Shown here: one piece after another, positions 14,789-16,550 of the stretch
Numbering within the stretch: the stretch's first letter is position 1
Layout: the number at the start of each line of letters is the position of its first letter
Source: JAHJTW01 sp964545545
GTDB taxonomy: Bacteria > Krumholzibacteriota > Krumholzibacteriia > LZORAL124-64-63
Direction of reading: 5' to 3'
Assembly: GCA_964545545.1 (NCBI GenBank)
Contig: CAZJGK010000070.1
Span: forward strand, 1-16,550
Length of the DNA: 16,550 nt
Notes under the pieces: model-generated
Told to the model about the DNA's origin: nothing
Databases searched by the model: none
What the model saw: only the letters and a program-made list of their open reading frames with translations
Program-made: the position numbers and the translations under genes

Positions 14789-16225
14789 TCAAATTGGTGA
14801 GTGGTCTTGGGCGGATTTTTGCAATTCCTCCCATGCCTCTACAACATGCCTGCGCACGGTCTGGGTTTGGCCGATGCACATCCGCAGGGTAAATCGCCCG
14901 TCGAGCACCGTGTGGGTGAGGTAGATCCGACCGGCCCGGTTGACCGTGTCCATCAGGTCCTTGTTCAGGCGGTTCAGATCTTCCTGGCTGCCGGTAAACC
15001 CCGCGGGCTTGCGGCGGAAACACACGGTATTCAGCGGCACGGGCGCCAGGAGTTCCCAGTCGGAATCCTTTTCGACCCAGCCCTGGAATTCCGCGGCCAG
15101 GGCGATGTGTTGGCGGAGCTTGGCCCGCAGGGCTTCGGCGCCGAAGCTGCGCATGACAAACCAGAGCTTCAGGGCCCGGAATCGTCGACCCAGGGGGATG
15201 CCCCAGTCCCGATAGTTGGTCACCTGGGCGTCGCGGTCGGTCTGCAGGTAGGCCGGATCGATGGCCATGACCCGTTCGAGGTGCGCGGGGTTGCGCACGT
15301 AGAACGCGGAGCAGTCGAAGTTGGTGAACAGCCACTTGTGAGGGTTGAAGACCAGGGAATCGGTATGCTCGAGGCCCTTGAAAATCCAGCGCTTCTCGGG
15401 CAGGATGGCCGCCGATCCGGCCAGGGCGGCGTCTGCATGGAGCCAGAGATCGTGTTTGCGGGCGATGGGGCCGATGGCGGCGAGCGGATCGATGGCCGTG
15501 GTGCTGGTGGTCCCCACGGTGGCCACGACGCAGCAAGGCCGGCAGCCGGCCTCCTTGTCTGTGGTGATTTTCGCTGCGAGGTCGGCGGGGTCCATGGCGC
15601 GGGATTTATCGATGCCGACGGTGACGATGTTCTGGTCTCCGAACCCCGCGATCCGCGCGCCTTTGATCACCGAGGAATGGGCCTCGCTCGAGCAGTAGAC
15701 GCGCAACGGCCGGCCGGGTTCCAGGGTGTCCGCGCCCCGAGCGTTGAACGCGTATCCGGTGGCTTGTTCGCGGGCGCAGAGCAGGGCGCACAAGGTGGCC
15801 GTGGAGGCGGTGTCCTGGATCACCCCGTGGAAACCGGTGGGCAGGGCGATCAGGTCGGCCAACCATTCCATCATGCGCTGTTCAAGTTCGGTGGCGGCGG
15901 GACTGGTCTGCCACAGCATGGCGTTGACGCCAAGCCCTGCCGACAGGAGTTCGCCCAGAATGGACGGACCGCTGTTGTTGGCGGGAAAATAGGCGAAAAA
16001 CCGGGGGTGATTCCAGTGGGTTACCCCGGGTATGATGTCGCGCTCGAAATCGTCCAGGATATCGGCCATGGCCTGCCCGGTTTCCGGCGGGCGGGGGGGA
16101 ATCGTGGCACTGATGGCTCCCGGTTTTACCTGGGAAAGGACGGGGTAGCGTTCGGCCCCCTCGAGGTAGTCGGCGATCCAATCGATGAGGCGATGGCCCT
16201 GGTCGCGAAATTCTCTGCTTTCCAT
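14789..16225 (-). CDS. PLP-dependent group II (aromatic) amino acid decarboxylase
   Basis: A 478-residue cytosolic enzyme of the AADC/tryptophan-tyrosine decarboxylase type, of normal length for the family. The PLP lysine is Lys297 in F-N-P-H-K-W-L. H-A-D-A-A-L-A-G-S-A supplies the aspartate that contacts the PLP ring nitrogen, and S-S-E-A-H-S-S-V the stacking histidine. The N-terminal H-W-N-H-P-R-F-F-A-Y-F segment is typical. Tyr326, in D-P-A-Y-L-Q, lies 29 residues after the PLP lysine, matching Lys303 and Tyr332 of human AADC. Its retention argues for decarboxylation rather than the aldehyde-forming variants, which carry Phe there. The substrate (Trp, Tyr, Phe, DOPA or other) cannot be fixed. 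The ATG at 16225 has GGGAG upstream. A hairpin with a T-tract lies immediately upstream, so expression may depend on read-through. Confidence 0.9.
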   Translation of the reverse strand: MESREFRDQGHRLIDWIADYLEGAERYPVLSQVKPGAISATIPPRPPETGQAMADILDDFERDIIPGVTHWNHPRFFAYFPANNSGPSILGELLSAGLGVNAMLWQTSPAATELEQRMMEWLADLIALPTGFHGVIQDTASTATLCALLCAREQATGYAFNARGADTLEPGRPLRVYCSSEAHSSVIKGARIAGFGDQNIVTVGIDKSRAMDPADLAAKITTDKEAGCRPCCVVATVGTTSTTAIDPLAAIGPIARKHDLWLHADAALAGSAAILPEKRWIFKGLEHTDSLVFNPHKWLFTNFDCSAFYVRNPAHLERVMAIDPAYLQTDRDAQVTNYRDWGIPLGRRFRALKLWFVMRSFGAEALRAKLRQHIALAAEFQGWVEKDSDWELLAPVPLNTVCFRRKPAGFTGSQEDLNRLNKDLMDTVNRAGRIYLTHTVLDGRFTLRMCIGQTQTVRRHVVEAWEELQKSAQDHSPI

Positions 16226-16243
16226 GGCAACTCCCGTTTCAGA

Positions 16244-16280
16244 CCAAAAGAAATCCGGATCAGGAAAGCCTGACCCGGAT
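16244..16280 (-). terminator. Intrinsic terminator or attenuator upstream of the decarboxylase
   Basis: On the minus strand, ATCCGGGTCAGG (16280-16269) and CCTGATCCGGAT (16264-16253) form a 12-bp stem with one G-U pair and a 4-nt loop, followed by TTTCTTTTGG. It lies 26 bp past the stop of the upstream partial gene and ends 18 bp before the decarboxylase ATG. It probably terminates the upstream gene, with partial read-through into the decarboxylase possible. Confidence 0.6.
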
Positions 16281-16306
16281 CCTGTCTTCTGTCAACCGCC
16301 CCGGAT

Positions 16307-16550
16307 TTATTTCTGGGGTTTGTTCAACATGAAAACGGTCGGTTTGGTTGTGGCGGCTTCGTCACCTGGCGGATCGCTGCTCTGGAGCATGTCCGCCGGA
16401 ATGGTATCCGGTTCAAGTTCCGTCTCCGCCGCCGCGGTGTCTGCAACGGGTTCCATCCCGGCTTCAGGTTCTGCATCCGAGCCCGGCATCTGCAGATCGT
16501 AGATGTTGGGTGTGGTGTCGTGCTGGGGGGGCAAGACTTCGTCGCTGGTT
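16307..16550 (-). CDS. C-terminal part of an unknown acidic protein, truncated by the window edge
   Basis: The minus-strand frame is open from the window edge to a TAA at 16309-16307, giving about 80 residues. The only start-like codon near its beginning is a TTG without a good ribosome site, so it is most likely the tail of a longer gene. The visible part is low-complexity: rich in Glu, Asp, Pro and Ala, with motifs such as P-G-S-D-A-E-P-E-A-G, and ends V-F-M-L-N-K-P-Q-K. This is typical of a disordered acidic tail. It precedes the decarboxylase on the same strand with an 81-bp gap containing a terminator-like hairpin. I cannot name it. Confidence 0.55.
   Translation of the reverse strand, partial: TSDEVLPPQHDTTPNIYDLQMPGSDAEPEAGMEPVADTAAAETELEPDTIPADMLQSSDPPGDEAATTKPTVFMLNKPQK

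Noticed and set aside
14751..14792. TTGACCC/GGGTCAA inverted repeat between glycosyltransferase and decarboxylase as a terminator
   Set aside because: Only 7 bp with a 28-nt loop and no U-tract; both arms overlap stop codons, so it may be coincidence.
14801..16273. 490-codon plus-strand frame opposite the decarboxylase
   Set aside because: Mirror frame of a well-supported PLP enzyme; composition is Gly/Val/Gln-rich without any motif.

Overview
The window is a GC-rich, densely packed stretch of bacterial chromosome. It carries a 100-N scaffold gap, so it comes from a draft or metagenome assembly. The cell plan looks Gram-negative: there is a periplasmic tricorn-type protease with a signal peptide, a System II cytochrome c haem-export and ligation protein, and other secreted proteins. 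A fused CcsB-CcsA protein, a bacterial tricorn homologue, DUF4097 repeats and a GT39-like/TPR fusion together fit an uncultured phylum near the FCB group (Krumholzibacteria/Eisenbacteria/Latescibacteria-like). That placement is weak inference. No rRNA, tRNA, CRISPR array, transposase or phage gene was seen.

Layout, left to right. (1) 39-1199 (+): exported DUF4097-type repeat protein, overlapping tail-to-tail by 20 bp with a SAM-dependent methyltransferase at 1180-2013 (-). (2) 2157-5501 (+): tricorn-like S41 protease, divergent from the methyltransferase and starting at GTG. (3) 5624-8113 (-): TPR plus AAA+ plus Fis-HTH regulator whose AAA+ module has lost several defining motifs. Just upstream, and overlapping it by 11 nt, is a gene for a 130-residue secreted protein (8103-8495, -), so the two look co-transcribed. 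(4) 8496-9107: a 612-bp non-coding region, AT-rich in part, with several palindromes and three copies of a 9-bp motif. (5) 9108-12590 (+): fused CcsBA. (6) 12591-12915: palindromes, a strong sigma70-type promoter, and the gap flanked by identical 55-bp sequences, very likely an unmerged contig overlap. (7) 12916-14754 (+): membrane glycosyltransferase with C-terminal TPRs. (8) 14789-16225 (-): group II PLP-dependent amino acid decarboxylase. (9) 16307-16550 (-): acidic C-terminal end of a protein running off the window, with a terminator-like hairpin between it and the decarboxylase.

Most neighbours do not form an obvious pathway. The best candidate for something undescribed is the pair at 5624-8495: a small exported protein translationally coupled to an enhancer-binding-protein-like regulator that keeps its Walker A and DNA-binding domain but lacks the usual GAFTGA, Walker B acids and sensor II arginine.
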